A stretch of 64,000 nt of DNA from CAVQLX01 sp963811605 (GTDB taxonomy: Bacteria; Desulfobacterota; Binatia; DP-6): NCBI GenBank assembly GCA_963811605.1, contig CAWESA010000013.1, positions 62,001-126,000 of the forward strand. The letters run 5' to 3'. Positions 30,875 through 39,843 of this stretch are shown here, piece by piece. The notes below the pieces were generated by a model. That model saw only the letters and a program-made list of their open reading frames with translations. It was not told the origin of the DNA and made no database searches. The position numbers were made by a program, and so were the translations under genes. Within the stretch, counting starts at the first letter, position 1. Every line of letters begins with the position of its first letter.

Positions 30875-31396
30875 TCAGGGACGTCCGTAGCGACCCATCA
30901 AGTCGGCAGTCGCGAGCGTGTGCGGCTTGATGGCGTCGAGCAGCTGCTGGCGGGTGGCGCCGGGGGGCAGGTCGGGCGCGGCGTCGAGCGCATGCAGGGA
31001 CCAGACGTACCGGTGAGGCGTGCCACGCGGGGGACAGGGTCCGTTGTAGCCGAGCCGCTTGAAGTCGTTGGTCCCCTGACGGCTCCCGTCCGCGCGCGTC
31101 GGCTCGGGTTTCACGCCCTCGGGCAGCGTCGTGGCGGTCGCGGGCATCCCCCACACGACCCAGTGCACCCACAGTCCGCCGGGCGCGTCCGGGTCGTCGC
31201 AAACGAGAGCGAACGCCGCGGTGCCCGGCGGCGGCGCCCTCCACGTCAGTGGCGGCGAACGATCGGCGCCGTCGCAGGTATGCTGCTTCGGGATGTCCCC
31301 TCCCTGCTTGAAGGCCGGGCTGGTGAGCTCGAACCCCATCGCCGTCCCTCCGAGGATCCCGAGCGCGAGCAGCGTACGAAACAGGGACCCCACCAT
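30875..31396 (-). CDS. PEBP-like YbhB/YbcL family protein, probably exported
   Basis: 173 residues from ATG 31396. The hydrophobic N-terminus SLFRTLLALGILGGTAMG acts as signal peptide or anchor. The mature part is the phosphatidylethanolamine-binding-protein fold: FELTSPAFKQGGDIPKQHTCDGADRSPPLTW, ALVCDDPDAPGGLWVHWVVWGMP (the DPDxP and GxxxHWxxW anion-site motifs) and GYNGPCPPRGTPHRYVWSLHALD. Bacterial members have no settled function. It starts just after the YRGG-repeat gene and ends six bases before addA. Confidence 0.9.
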   Translation of the reverse strand: MVGSLFRTLLALGILGGTAMGFELTSPAFKQGGDIPKQHTCDGADRSPPLTWRAPPPGTAAFALVCDDPDAPGGLWVHWVVWGMPATATTLPEGVKPEPTRADGSRQGTNDFKRLGYNGPCPPRGTPHRYVWSLHALDAAPDLPPGATRQQLLDAIKPHTLATADLMGRYGRP

Positions 31397-31487
31397 GGAC
31401 GGACGCTAGAGAAGTCGCCGCATGGAGGCAAACGTCGGCATCCGCGGTGTCGGCTGGCGACCTACGGACGGCGCCTGCGGCGCGTCG

Positions 31488-31802
31488 CTACCAGCGTCCG
31501 TGTCCGTGTCCGTGGTAGCGAGGCCCGCCGCGGTAGTAGCCCGGGCCGCCGCGGTAGTAGTAGGGCCCGCCGCGGTAGTAGTAGGGGCGCGGGTAATAGT
31601 AGGCGGGAGCATACGGACGTCCGTAGTAGACCGGAGGCGCCACCACGACCGGGGGCGCGTAGGGTACGGGCGGCCCGGCGAAGATCGAGAACCCCGGTAG
31701 CCCGAAGAACACCGAGACGCTAGCCGATGCGGGCGAAGGGACGGCAAACGCCACGAAGGCGAGCACCGCCAGACCGAGGAGCATCCTCTTCATCATCTTC
31801 AT
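31488..31802 (-). CDS. Small exported Tyr/Pro/Gly-rich repeat protein
   Basis: 104 residues from ATG 31802 behind CAGGAGGG. Signal peptide MLLGLAVLAFVAFAVPSPASA. The mature chain starts with a short hydrophobic strand (SVSVFFGLPGFSIFAGPP), then low-complexity Pro/Tyr sequence and four tandem YYRGG-type repeats, ending in an alternating Gly-His tail (HGHGHGRW). Similar short proteins are common in proteobacteria; the His tail may bind metal. The function is unknown. Confidence 0.75.
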   Translation of the reverse strand: MKMMKRMLLGLAVLAFVAFAVPSPASASVSVFFGLPGFSIFAGPPVPYAPPVVVAPPVYYGRPYAPAYYYPRPYYYRGGPYYYRGGPGYYRGGPRYHGHGHGRW

Positions 31803-31874
31803 CGTCCGGAACCCTCCTGCCCACCATCCAACAGACGTGGTCGGATCGAGTTACGATCAGGGTTCCGGCATCCG

Positions 31875-34800
31875 CTAAGGCATCGCCCTCAGACGCATGA
31901 GGGCCGCCACGCGATCCCGGGGCTTCCTCTGCGTCCGGATCTCCTCGTAGGGCCCGCACACGCGCCGGTAGTCGCAGAACCCGCATGCCCGCGAGGTCGG
32001 GATCGCCGGCATGAAGCCCTGTTGCAGGGCGTCGTCCAGGGTTGCCACGATCGCCTCGACGGCCTCCCGCCCGACCGTATCGAGGGGGACCACCCGTTCG
32101 GCGTACTCCCCCCTGGCCGTGCAGTAGTAGAGGCGCCCGGCCGTGACGCGACCCGTCAGGACGCGCTCGGAGACGAGGGCATAGAGGAGAGGTTGCAGCA
32201 CCTCGCCCCCGCCCACCACCACCCCGTCCTTCGCCCATGCCTTCCCGGTCTTGTGATCGGTGACGCGGAGCGAGCCCTCATCGTCGCGCTCGACCAGGTC
32301 GATGGAGCCCCGCAGCAGCAGCTTGCCGGCCACCGGGACCGGATCGATGACGCTGCCCGGATCGCGCCGCTCCCGCTCGCTCGCCGGCAGTCCGAACGCG
32401 AGCTCGAAGCGATCTGGAATCCATCGCTCGTCGTCCGCCTGGCGGCGCAGCCATTCCCGCAGATCGGCGCGCAGGCCGTCGATCTCGTCGGTCCAGACGC
32501 GTTCGATGGCCGGCGCCAGCTTCTCGGCGGCGACCTCCGCCTCCGCCGCCAGCACCTCGTCGGCGACGTCGAACGCATGGGCGAGCGACGGTCGGCGAAC
32601 CGGCAACGAGCCATCGTCCCGCAGCCGCTCGAGAATGCCGAACTGCACGTCGTGGAAGAGGGCGCCGCGCGTGAGGGGATCGAGCAGCTCGAGGGCGACG
32701 GGATCCTCGCGTGGCGCGAGTCGGTGGATCGCCTGGAGGAAGAAGCGATACGGGCAGGCAGCATAGTGCTGGAGCGCCGTCGGCGAGTACGACCGCGCGC
32801 CCAGCTGATGGCGGGCGAGAGCGGCGCGCGCGAGCGCGTCGGGGTCGATCAGGCCGTCGGCGGGTGTCCAGCGACGGAGCCAGCGCCGTCCCCGCGCGCG
32901 CAGCGCGCGCGCGAGGTGCGGATTGGCCTGTAGCAGATACGACGCGGTTCCCGCCGTGGTCTCCGGGTCGGCGTGCAGGAGGGGCCCGAGGAGCGCGAGA
33001 TCGTACTCCGCCTCGTCGATGGCGACGCGAGGATCGTCGGGTGCCGGCCAGCCGAGCCGGGCGCCCGCGGCCTGCTCGGCGCCACGCGTGAGCGCATCCA
33101 GACCGGGGAGGCGTCCCTCGGCAGCCTTGAGAACCTCGAGGGCATAGAAGGACGGCACGCGCGGGCGCGCCTTCTCCACGTCGACGCGCGGGTATGACAA
33201 CCGCACGCGCCGGCGCGCGGCTCCGACACCGAGCCGGAGCGCGAGCCGTTCGTCGGCGGCTCGCCGCGCCTCGGTGACCAGATCGACGTCCGCGAGCAGG
33301 CGCCGCTGGTCATCGAGCAGGAGCGGATCCTCGAGAATCTTCGCCGGGAAGACGTTCTCCGCGATGCCGGGCACGAAGACGACGTCGAACGTCATGCCGC
33401 GCGCCGCCCGGGTCGTGCCCACGAAGACGGCGCCGTAGCGCCGGCGCGGGGGCGGATCGGTGACGTCGCGCAGGCGCTCGCCCAGCACGATCTGGACCTC
33501 GTCGAGCTCGACGGGGCCGACGGGCGCCATCGGCTCCAGCTCCCCCAGCGCCGACAGCACCGGCGCCGGCTCGCGCAACGCGGCCACCGCGACCGCACGC
33601 AGATGGTCGAGCCACTCGCCCCAGGCTGCGCGTCGAGGCAGCGCCGCCAGCCGTCCGATCAGCGGCGATGCGAAGCTCCGCAACGCCGCCAGGGCGCGCA
33701 GGTCATCGTCGAGGCGCGCCGCCCTCGCCTCGTCCTCGCGCGCCACCTCCGTGCGGCGGCGTGCCAGCTCGTCGGCCAGGCCGCGCAGACGGCGATCCCA
33801 TCGCGCTCGCCCGCCGATGACTGCCGCTTCCACGAGCAGGCGCTCCCATCGCGCCGGAGTCCGCAGCGTGCCGGCGACGACGGGGACCACGTCGGGATCG
33901 GGAATCAGCTCGTCGTCAGGCGGCGCCGGCGCCGGCTCGGGAGGCGCCACCAGGTCGTGCTCCGGCGGCGTCCAGGCCGCATCGAGATCGACCGGCGTGC
34001 CCGCGTCCGGCACCTGTCCGAGCGAGAGGTACTCGGCGAAGCGGCGCGCCGACAGGCCCTCCCCCGCGCACGCGAGCAGCGCCAGGAGTGCACGGCCGCC
34101 GGGATGCGGTCGCCGGGTGCCGCGGGAGAAGAAGTACGGCACCTCGGCACGCGCGAACGCCTCCTCGAGATGCGACGCGTAGTCGGCCGGCGCGTGCAGG
34201 AGGACGGCCATGCGGTCGAACGGCAGGCCGGCGGCGGCTTCCTCCTGGATGGCACGGGCGATCTCGACGCACTCGCGTGCCTCGCCGGGCCAGGCCGTGA
34301 GGCGTACGGAGTCGTCGAGCGGCGTTTCCGGCGGCGAGACGCTGGCGAACAGGCCACGCTGGAGGACGCCGAGCGACCCGGTCGTCTCGACGGGCGACGT
34401 CTCGGCCGCGACACCGAGCGCCCGCTCGAGGCACGCGATGCTCGCACCGTCACCCGCCGCCGCCGTGGCGAGAATCGCCGGCGCCCGGCGCACGATCGCC
34501 GCCACCAGCGCTTCCTCGGCGGCGCCGGCGAGCGGCAGATCGAGGAGCAGCGCCGGCAATCCGAGGGGACGCATCGGACGTCCGTCGGTCACCGCACGCG
34601 CCGCGATCGCGAACACCGTCGCCCGGCTCGCAAGACCGTCGCGCGCCAGCTCGACGGCCACCGCATCGGCGAGTCGGGCGAGGTCGGGTCCACCGCGCGG
34701 CAGGGCACGCAGGGCGTCCGCACTCACGCCGTTCATCGCCAGCTCGTCCAGCGTCCGCACCACGGCGGGTGGAAACCCGGGCCGGTCTGCCACCGGCGCG

Positions 34801-35153
34801 AAGTAGGTGAATGCGCCCTCGGCGGCGAGCCGGTGCACGGCGCGCGCGGCCACCGCCAGCAGTCCCAGCTCGGTGACGGGAGCGAGCCGCCGGCCGGCCA
34901 GCGACGGAGCCGCCAGCCGAGCCGCCAGCCGCCCGAGCGTCGTGCGCGCAACCCCGAAGCGCGCCGACGCGGGACCGAGCGTCCCGCGCACCAGATCGTC
35001 GCACGCATCCCAGCTCGGGGCGACGACGAGCAGCTCGGCGTCGTCGGGAAAGGCGGCCATCCACCGGCGTGCCGCGCCCAGCCGGCTCGCGGCGCCGGCC
35101 GCGACCACCACGCGAGCCGTGCTGCGCGTCTCCACCGCCTGCCCGGCCGCCAT
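31875..35153 (-). CDS. addB: AddB-type helicase-like/iron-sulfur nuclease subunit
   Basis: 1092 residues from ATG 35153; codons above that read as Arg/Ala-rich filler. The N-terminal half is a degenerate UvrD-like fold lacking a Walker A, as in AddB. The C-terminal region has a PD-(D/E)XK nuclease (DLVERDDEGSLRVTDHKTGKAW) flanked by cysteines that fit the AddB Fe-S cluster: YAACPYRFFLQ and SRACGFCDYRRVCGPY. It pairs with AddA at 27.5-30.9 kb to process DNA ends. RecC is the alternative name for a similar role, but the Fe-S nuclease supports AddB. Confidence 0.82.
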   Translation of the reverse strand: MAAGQAVETRSTARVVVAAGAASRLGAARRWMAAFPDDAELLVVAPSWDACDDLVRGTLGPASARFGVARTTLGRLAARLAAPSLAGRRLAPVTELGLLAVAARAVHRLAAEGAFTYFAPVADRPGFPPAVVRTLDELAMNGVSADALRALPRGGPDLARLADAVAVELARDGLASRATVFAIAARAVTDGRPMRPLGLPALLLDLPLAGAAEEALVAAIVRRAPAILATAAAGDGASIACLERALGVAAETSPVETTGSLGVLQRGLFASVSPPETPLDDSVRLTAWPGEARECVEIARAIQEEAAAGLPFDRMAVLLHAPADYASHLEEAFARAEVPYFFSRGTRRPHPGGRALLALLACAGEGLSARRFAEYLSLGQVPDAGTPVDLDAAWTPPEHDLVAPPEPAPAPPDDELIPDPDVVPVVAGTLRTPARWERLLVEAAVIGGRARWDRRLRGLADELARRRTEVAREDEARAARLDDDLRALAALRSFASPLIGRLAALPRRAAWGEWLDHLRAVAVAALREPAPVLSALGELEPMAPVGPVELDEVQIVLGERLRDVTDPPPRRRYGAVFVGTTRAARGMTFDVVFVPGIAENVFPAKILEDPLLLDDQRRLLADVDLVTEARRAADERLALRLGVGAARRRVRLSYPRVDVEKARPRVPSFYALEVLKAAEGRLPGLDALTRGAEQAAGARLGWPAPDDPRVAIDEAEYDLALLGPLLHADPETTAGTASYLLQANPHLARALRARGRRWLRRWTPADGLIDPDALARAALARHQLGARSYSPTALQHYAACPYRFFLQAIHRLAPREDPVALELLDPLTRGALFHDVQFGILERLRDDGSLPVRRPSLAHAFDVADEVLAAEAEVAAEKLAPAIERVWTDEIDGLRADLREWLRRQADDERWIPDRFELAFGLPASERERRDPGSVIDPVPVAGKLLLRGSIDLVERDDEGSLRVTDHKTGKAWAKDGVVVGGGEVLQPLLYALVSERVLTGRVTAGRLYYCTARGEYAERVVPLDTVGREAVEAIVATLDDALQQGFMPAIPTSRACGFCDYRRVCGPYEEIRTQRKPRDRVAALMRLRAMP

Positions 35154-35234
35154 GCAGCTCGTTATCGCGCAGGCGCCGGGATCGCGAAAGGCCCACGGTG
35201 GCTCCCGGCACGCGGCCCGTGCTACCAGGTCGGC

Positions 35235-36144
35235 GTGCGCGTCGTCTCGCTCCTGCCCGCCGCGACCGAGATCGTCGCCGCCCTCGGCATGCTCGATCAC
35301 CTGGTCGGCGTGAGCCACGAGTGCGACTTTCCACCGGCCGTCAACGGCCTGCCACGCGTCACCCGTTGCGAGATCCACGGCAACGCCCTGCCGAGCGGCA
35401 GCCATCGATCGCTGGGTCAAGACCGAGCTCGAGCGGACCGGGACGCTCTACACCATGGACGAGGCGCTCCTCCGCCGCCTCGCTCCCGACGTCATCATCA
35501 CGCAGCGTCTGTGCGACGTGTGCGCGGTCGGCTACGGAACGGTGACCGCGTTCGCCGCCACCCTGCCCGGGCCGCCCCGGGTGGTGAACCTCGAGCCCCA
35601 GACGCTCGCCGACGTCTTCGGCGACGTCCGTCGCGTCGCCGACGCGCTCGGCGTCCCGGAGCGCGCGGACCGGCTCGTCGCGGAGCTCGAGGCACGCGTG
35701 GAGCGGGTGCGCGCACGCGCCAGCGGAGCGGCCGTGCGGCGGTGCGTGCTGCTCGAGTGGATCGACCCGCCGTTCCGCGGCGGCCACTGGGGTCCCGAGC
35801 TGGTGGCGCTCGCGGGCGCCGTCGATCCCGTCGGCCGGGCGGGCGAGGACGCCGCACAGGTCGCGTGGGACGTGGTGCGCGACGCGGCACCGGAGGTCCT
35901 GGTGATCGCGTGCTGCGGCTTCGACGTGGCGCGTACCGAGCGCGACCTGCCCATCCTGCGCGCCTACGCGGGCTTCGACGAGCTGCCGGCGGTCCGCAAC
36001 CGCGCCGTGTGGATCGTGGACGGCTCTGCGTACTTCAGCCGGCCGGGGCCGCGCCTCGTCGACAGCCTCGAGCTGCTGGCTCCGCTGGTGCACCCCGAGC
36101 TGTACGCCGGGGCACCTCGTCCCGCGGGCGTCGCGCCGGCCTGA
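35235..36144 (+). CDS. BtuF-like periplasmic-binding-fold protein, disrupted by one extra base
   Basis: From GTG 35235: RVVSLLPAATEIVAALGMLDHLVGVSHECDFP, the opening of the cobalamin/iron-complex binding family. The frame continues with HGNALPS, then breaks. Removing one G in the run at 35396-35399 joins it to AIDRWVKTELERTG...TMDEALLRRLAPDVIITQRLCDVCAVGYG, giving a normal product of about 302 residues. Without the fix the downstream part could start only at ATG 35455. No signal peptide is visible. Members of this subgroup (helical-backbone metal receptor type) often lack transporters nearby, and none is here. Probably one intact gene with a consensus error, or a recent pseudogene. Confidence 0.78.
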
Positions 36145-36150
36145 CCGGAT

Positions 36151-37371
36151 TCAGCCGGCCGGGTTCTCGACCCGCCCCATGAACAGGACCGCTCCGGTGG
36201 GGTTGTGGCGGATCAGGAAGAGGAACGGGTGATCGGCGCGGAAGGTCGGCGGCTCGCTCGGCAGTGCCGCCGACAACCCGACGACGACGCCGGTGGCCGC
36301 GGCCGCCTCGGTGCCCTGCTCGTCGACGTCGACCCGCGCCTTGTGCACGACGGCGGAGAGCATGAGGTCGCGCTTGCCGTTCATACCCGAGAAGTCGGCG
36401 CCGTCCGAGAACGCCACGGGCATTCCCATGGCGGAGAGCGTCTCGCCGAGTCCAAAGCTGGACTCCACCGAGAAGCGCGGCAGATGGACGAGGACGTCCC
36501 GGCGGTCGAGCCGACTCGTCCAGCGCTCGAGGGTGGCGAGCGTGAGCTTCGACTCGAGCGCGGGAAGGCCGTCGACCGCGTCGGGCAGGAGCACGATCAT
36601 CGAGACGGCATCACCCTCGTAGGGCAGCTCGGCGACGCGGAGCCCGTCCTCGGCATGCGCCGCGTAGCCCGCCCGCGTCTTCGCGAACATGAGCGGCACC
36701 GTGACGTCGCGACGGGTGCCGAGGTGGAACGGCTGCTGGCTCGTGGCCGCCTTGTCGAACTGCTTCGCCCAGTCGCCGCGGAAGTAGATGGCGTTCGCCA
36801 GCACGAGTCGCGTGCTCGGACCCAGCACGCCGGCCGGGATGAGGTCGTGGATCTTGTCCGCCGTCTCCTTCACCACCCAGGCGTTGATCTCGTCGCGCGC
36901 CGCCTCGGCGGCCGTCTTGAAATCGACCGTCCCGAGCTCGGCTCCGAAGTCGCGCCGCGTGATGGCGAGGAACTCGTCGAGGAAGGCCTCGCCGCGCTGG
37001 CCCCACAGGCGATTGGCCAGCGAGAGCCGGTACCGCTGGTCGCCGCCAGGAGCGAGCGCCTTCAGCAGGACGGCATACGCCGCCGGCAGCTGAGCCTGGG
37101 GCAGGGAGAAGTGCAGCGCCGTGGCCATCTGCGTCGCCGTGTCGCCGCGCGCCCCGGGATAGGTCATGGCGAGCGCCGTCGAGATGCTCTGCGGCGAGAG
37201 GAAGAGGTTGCCCGTCTGGCGGCGTAGCCGACCGTACAGGTCGACGGCGAAGGCGTTGCTGTCACGCGCCACGGTGGTCGCGGCCGCCGGCGCCGCCTCG
37301 GCCGCGCCGATCGGCGAGGACACGGAAGCACACAAGGTGGCCGCCAGGGCGATCCGTTGCAGCATCGTCAT
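36151..37371 (-). CDS. Secreted serpin-family protease inhibitor
   Basis: 406 residues from ATG 37371 (ATG 37365 has better spacing to GAAGGGGG). Signal peptide LALAATLCASVSSPIGAAEA region, then the complete serpin fold: NLFLSPQSISTALAMTYPGARGDT, LANAIYFRGDWAKQFDKAAT, VPLMFAKTRAGY, VHLPRFSVESSFGL, and the C-terminal DHPFLFLIRHNPTGAVLFMGRV. The reactive-loop hinge is EQGTEAAAAT (residues 351-360), the small-residue pattern of inhibitory serpins that can insert the loop. P1 is expected near L366-S367 of the GLSAAL segment, so the target is not obvious; chymotrypsin- or elastase-like is a guess. Acts in the periplasm or outside. Confidence 0.93.
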   Translation of the reverse strand: MTMLQRIALAATLCASVSSPIGAAEAAPAAATTVARDSNAFAVDLYGRLRRQTGNLFLSPQSISTALAMTYPGARGDTATQMATALHFSLPQAQLPAAYAVLLKALAPGGDQRYRLSLANRLWGQRGEAFLDEFLAITRRDFGAELGTVDFKTAAEAARDEINAWVVKETADKIHDLIPAGVLGPSTRLVLANAIYFRGDWAKQFDKAATSQQPFHLGTRRDVTVPLMFAKTRAGYAAHAEDGLRVAELPYEGDAVSMIVLLPDAVDGLPALESKLTLATLERWTSRLDRRDVLVHLPRFSVESSFGLGETLSAMGMPVAFSDGADFSGMNGKRDLMLSAVVHKARVDVDEQGTEAAAATGVVVGLSAALPSEPPTFRADHPFLFLIRHNPTGAVLFMGRVENPAG

Positions 37372-37423
37372 GCCCCCTTCGACGCACGGCCCGCCCGCCC
37401 ATTCGCCAGGCAGCGCGAGCGCC

Positions 37424-38608
37424 TCACGCCCAGGGCGTCCCGCCCACCGGATCCCTCAGCAGGCGGCGCGCGACGACCATGCGGTGGACCTCGTCCGGAC
37501 CGTCGTAGAGGCGCGCGTAGCGCGCTTCGCGATACATGAACTCGAGCGGCGTGTCGCCCGTGACGCCGAGGGCGCCGTGCACCTGGATGGCGCGGTCGAT
37601 CACGTCGTGCAGCATGCGTGCGCCCCAGAACTTGATGAGTGCGATCTCGACACGCGCTTCGCTGCCCTCGTCCATGGCGCGGGCCGCGTCCAGCGTCATC
37701 AGGCGTGCGGCCTGGATCTCCGCCGCCGACTCGGCGACGTAGCGCTGGATCTCCCCCTTCTCCGACAGCAGCGATCCGTGCGCGAAGCGGCTCGTCGCGC
37801 GCGCACACATGAGCTCGAAGGCGCGCTCGGCCTGCCCGAGCCAGCGCATGCAGTGGAAGATCCGCCCCGGTCCGAGCCGTTTCTGCGCCACCACGAAGCC
37901 CTGCCCGCGGCCGCCGAGCAGGTTGTCCTTGGGAACCCGCACGTCGGTGAGTCGGATCTCGCAATGGCCGCCACCCGTGTGCCCCATGGTCGGAACGACG
38001 CGCACGATCTCGTAGCCTGGCGCGTCGGTGGGGACGATGATCGACGAGAACCTGCCGTGCGCCGGCGCCTCCGGCTCGGTGATGGCGAAGATGGTCGTGA
38101 ACGCGGCCCGGTTGGCGCCGCTCGTGAACCACTTGTGGGCGTTGACGACCCAGTGATCGCCCTCCAGCCGCGCCGTCGACTGCATCAGCGTGGGATCGGA
38201 GCCGGCGACCTCGGGCTCGGTGAGGCCGACCGACGGATAGATCTCGCCCGCGACCAGCGGCTCGAGCCATCGCCGCTTCTGCTCCGCCGTGCCGTAGAGA
38301 TGCAGCATGATGGAGTCCTGCATGGACAGCGTGCCCACCGCGGCCTGCCCCCAGTGCGAGCGTCCGATCACCTCGTTCAGGAACACGAACGGCATGAACG
38401 GCACGCCGCCGCCGCCGATCTCCGACGGATGACCCAGCGCCCACAGGCCCTCGCGCTTGGCGGCCTCCTTGAGGCGACGCATGGTGGCCGCCGACTCGGC
38501 GTCCTCGCGCGCCAGCGCGGGCTCGGCAGGAACCACCTGCTCCTCGATGAAGCGTCGCATGCGCGCGCGCAGCGCGCGCCCGTCGTCGTCCAGTCCGTAC
38601 GTCGCCAT
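37424..38608 (-). CDS. Acyl-CoA dehydrogenase, ACAD10/11-like
   Basis: 394 residues from ATG 38608; upstream codons of the same open frame are Arg-rich and not family-like. FAD- and substrate-binding motifs: VGLTEPEVAGSDPTLMQSTA, WVVNAHKWFTSGA, GHCEIRLTDVRVPKDNLLGGRGQGF, IQVHGALGVTGDTPLEFMYREARYARLYDGPDEVHR. The YDGPDE motif, with Asp at the usual catalytic Glu position, is typical of ACAD10/11-type enzymes acting on long or branched acyl-CoAs. Oxidises acyl-CoA to enoyl-CoA, passing electrons to ETF. No partner beta-oxidation genes nearby. Confidence 0.9.
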   Translation of the reverse strand: MATYGLDDDGRALRARMRRFIEEQVVPAEPALAREDAESAATMRRLKEAAKREGLWALGHPSEIGGGGVPFMPFVFLNEVIGRSHWGQAAVGTLSMQDSIMLHLYGTAEQKRRWLEPLVAGEIYPSVGLTEPEVAGSDPTLMQSTARLEGDHWVVNAHKWFTSGANRAAFTTIFAITEPEAPAHGRFSSIIVPTDAPGYEIVRVVPTMGHTGGGHCEIRLTDVRVPKDNLLGGRGQGFVVAQKRLGPGRIFHCMRWLGQAERAFELMCARATSRFAHGSLLSEKGEIQRYVAESAAEIQAARLMTLDAARAMDEGSEARVEIALIKFWGARMLHDVIDRAIQVHGALGVTGDTPLEFMYREARYARLYDGPDEVHRMVVARRLLRDPVGGTPWA

Positions 38609-38772
38609 GTCGGCCGCTTGCCATGCGGCGCGGGCGAGCGTCAACACGCGATCCGCGCGTGACGCCCGCGGCGAGCGGGATCGCGCCCCTGCGCGATGCA
38701 GGTCGCGAGCGGCGTGCGTCGCGCTCGACCGGCGCCCGGCGGCCGCCCCCGCGACGCGGACGGCACGGGCGC

Positions 38773-39141
38773 TCAGAGCTCGTGCCACAGGCCGGTGTCC
38801 CATTCCCGGCGCGGACCCTTCCAGCGGTAGCGACGCAGGTCCACGACGCCCCGCCGATCGAAGCGCACCCCCTCGCGCTCGAGCAGGTCGCGCTGCACGG
38901 AGGCGTCGAGGCCGGTGCGCTGGCTGCAGCGGCCCGCCGCATTGATGACTCGCTGCCACGGCACCTGCGCGATGAGCGGCGGGCGGAGCGCCGCCAGCGC
39001 CGTGCCGACCGCGCGGGCGCCGCGCGGCTGGCCGAGGATGGCGGCGACCTGGCCGTAGGTGACCACCTTCCCGCGTGGCACCCGGCTCACCAGGCGGTAG
39101 ACCAGGCGATGGAAGGGCGGCGTCGACCGGCGGCCCGCCAT
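38773..39141 (-). CDS. Alkyltransferase-like protein (ATL), MGMT fold without active-site Cys
   Basis: 122 residues from ATG 39141, whose GGGGGTGAG leader overlaps the upstream phosphatase stop. The MGMT DNA-binding wing is present (FHRLVYRLVSRVPRGKVVTYGQVAAILGQPRGARAVG), but the alkyl-acceptor PCHR is replaced by PWQRVI, so it cannot take an alkyl group. Such ATL proteins bind O6-alkylguanine and hand it to nucleotide excision repair. The family is usually 100-120 residues, in line with this one. Co-transcribed with the histidine phosphatase. Confidence 0.88.
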   Translation of the reverse strand: MAGRRSTPPFHRLVYRLVSRVPRGKVVTYGQVAAILGQPRGARAVGTALAALRPPLIAQVPWQRVINAAGRCSQRTGLDASVQRDLLEREGVRFDRRGVVDLRRYRWKGPRREWDTGLWHEL

Positions 39142-39142
39142 C

Positions 39143-39691
39143 TCACCCCCCGTCACGCCACACGCGCTCGAAGCGTACGCGGGCGCCGTCGGAGTCGAGC
39201 AGGAACAGGTCCGGGGTGGTCATGGACTCCCAGTCCGTGAAGCCGAAGCGCGCGTCGAAGGAATGCAGCACGAGTCCCACGAGCTGGCCATGGCTCGAGG
39301 CGGCCGGCAAGCGGTGACCGCTCGCCAGCAGCTCGTCGATCGCGGCGCGACCGCGCGTCACCGTCTCGCGCGCCGATTCGGCGCCCGGCAGATGGAAATC
39401 GGGATCCGCGAAGGAGCGGCGCAACGTCTCACGCCAGGCGACGTCGGGCGCGGCCGACATGCGACGCTCGGCCAGCCGCGCGTCGATCGTGACCGCGAGT
39501 CCGCTCGCGCTGGCGAAGGGCGCGATGGTGTCGCGCGCGCGCCGGAACGGGCTGGAGACGAGGGCATCGATCGGATGATCGGCGAGGAGGCCGGCGAGGC
39601 GGATGGCCTGGTCGCGGCCCCGCTCGGTCAGCGGAGCCTGCGGCTGCGGGCCGGCCGATTCGCAGTGTCGCACGAGGAGCAGCCTGGACAT
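39143..39691 (-). CDS. Histidine phosphatase (phosphoglycerate mutase-like) family protein
   Basis: 182 residues from ATG 39691. The catalytic RHC/RHG box is LLLVRHCESAGPQ (RHC variant), with the second Arg in SSPFRRARDTIAPFA, then the acid/base Glu region (RLAERRM) and the second His in AASSHGQLVGL. The set is complete, so a phosphatase is expected, but the substrate (phosphosugar, phosphohistidine or nucleotide) cannot be inferred. Directly precedes the ATL gene. Confidence 0.88.
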   Translation of the reverse strand: MSRLLLVRHCESAGPQPQAPLTERGRDQAIRLAGLLADHPIDALVSSPFRRARDTIAPFASASGLAVTIDARLAERRMSAAPDVAWRETLRRSFADPDFHLPGAESARETVTRGRAAIDELLASGHRLPAASSHGQLVGLVLHSFDARFGFTDWESMTTPDLFLLDSDGARVRFERVWRDGG

Positions 39692-39816
39692 GACGGACGC
39701 CGTCACGACGTAGAAGGAGCGGGCGCGCCGCGCAAGGCGACCGCCGACCCGGCGCCAGACGCCCTCGACGCGCCGAGCGCGGGCCGGGCCGCTCCCGGTC
39801 GCGTGCTTGACTCTTT

Positions 39817-39843
39817 CGAACATTTGTTTGAAACATCTGTTCG
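39817..39843. promoter_or_regulatory. TetR operator palindrome over the tetR promoter
   Basis: A 27-bp dyad: outer arms CGAACA and TGTTCG, inner arms TGTTT and AAACA around a central G, with only two mismatched pairs. It sits in an AT-richer pocket between the divergent phosphatase and tetR genes. A possible -35 (TTGACT, 39807-39812) with AAACAT 18 bases on places transcription near GTG 39843. Binding of the regulator here would block its own operon. Confidence 0.65.

Noticed and set aside
31281..31390. Possible extra start or small gene between the PEBP and YRGG genes
   Set aside because: The stretch belongs to the PEBP signal peptide and its leader; no independent coding pattern.
31500..31600. 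Tandem-looking DNA repeats near 31.5 kb
   Set aside because: They are the codons of the YYRGG repeats of a small secreted protein, not a CRISPR or satellite array; no palindromic repeats with unique spacers are present.
27383..31723. A 1446-residue open frame on the plus strand opposite addA
   Set aside because: Arg/Ala/Gly/His-biased sequence without motifs, lying exactly antisense to well-supported addA and the PEBP gene; long antisense frames are common in DNA this rich in GC.
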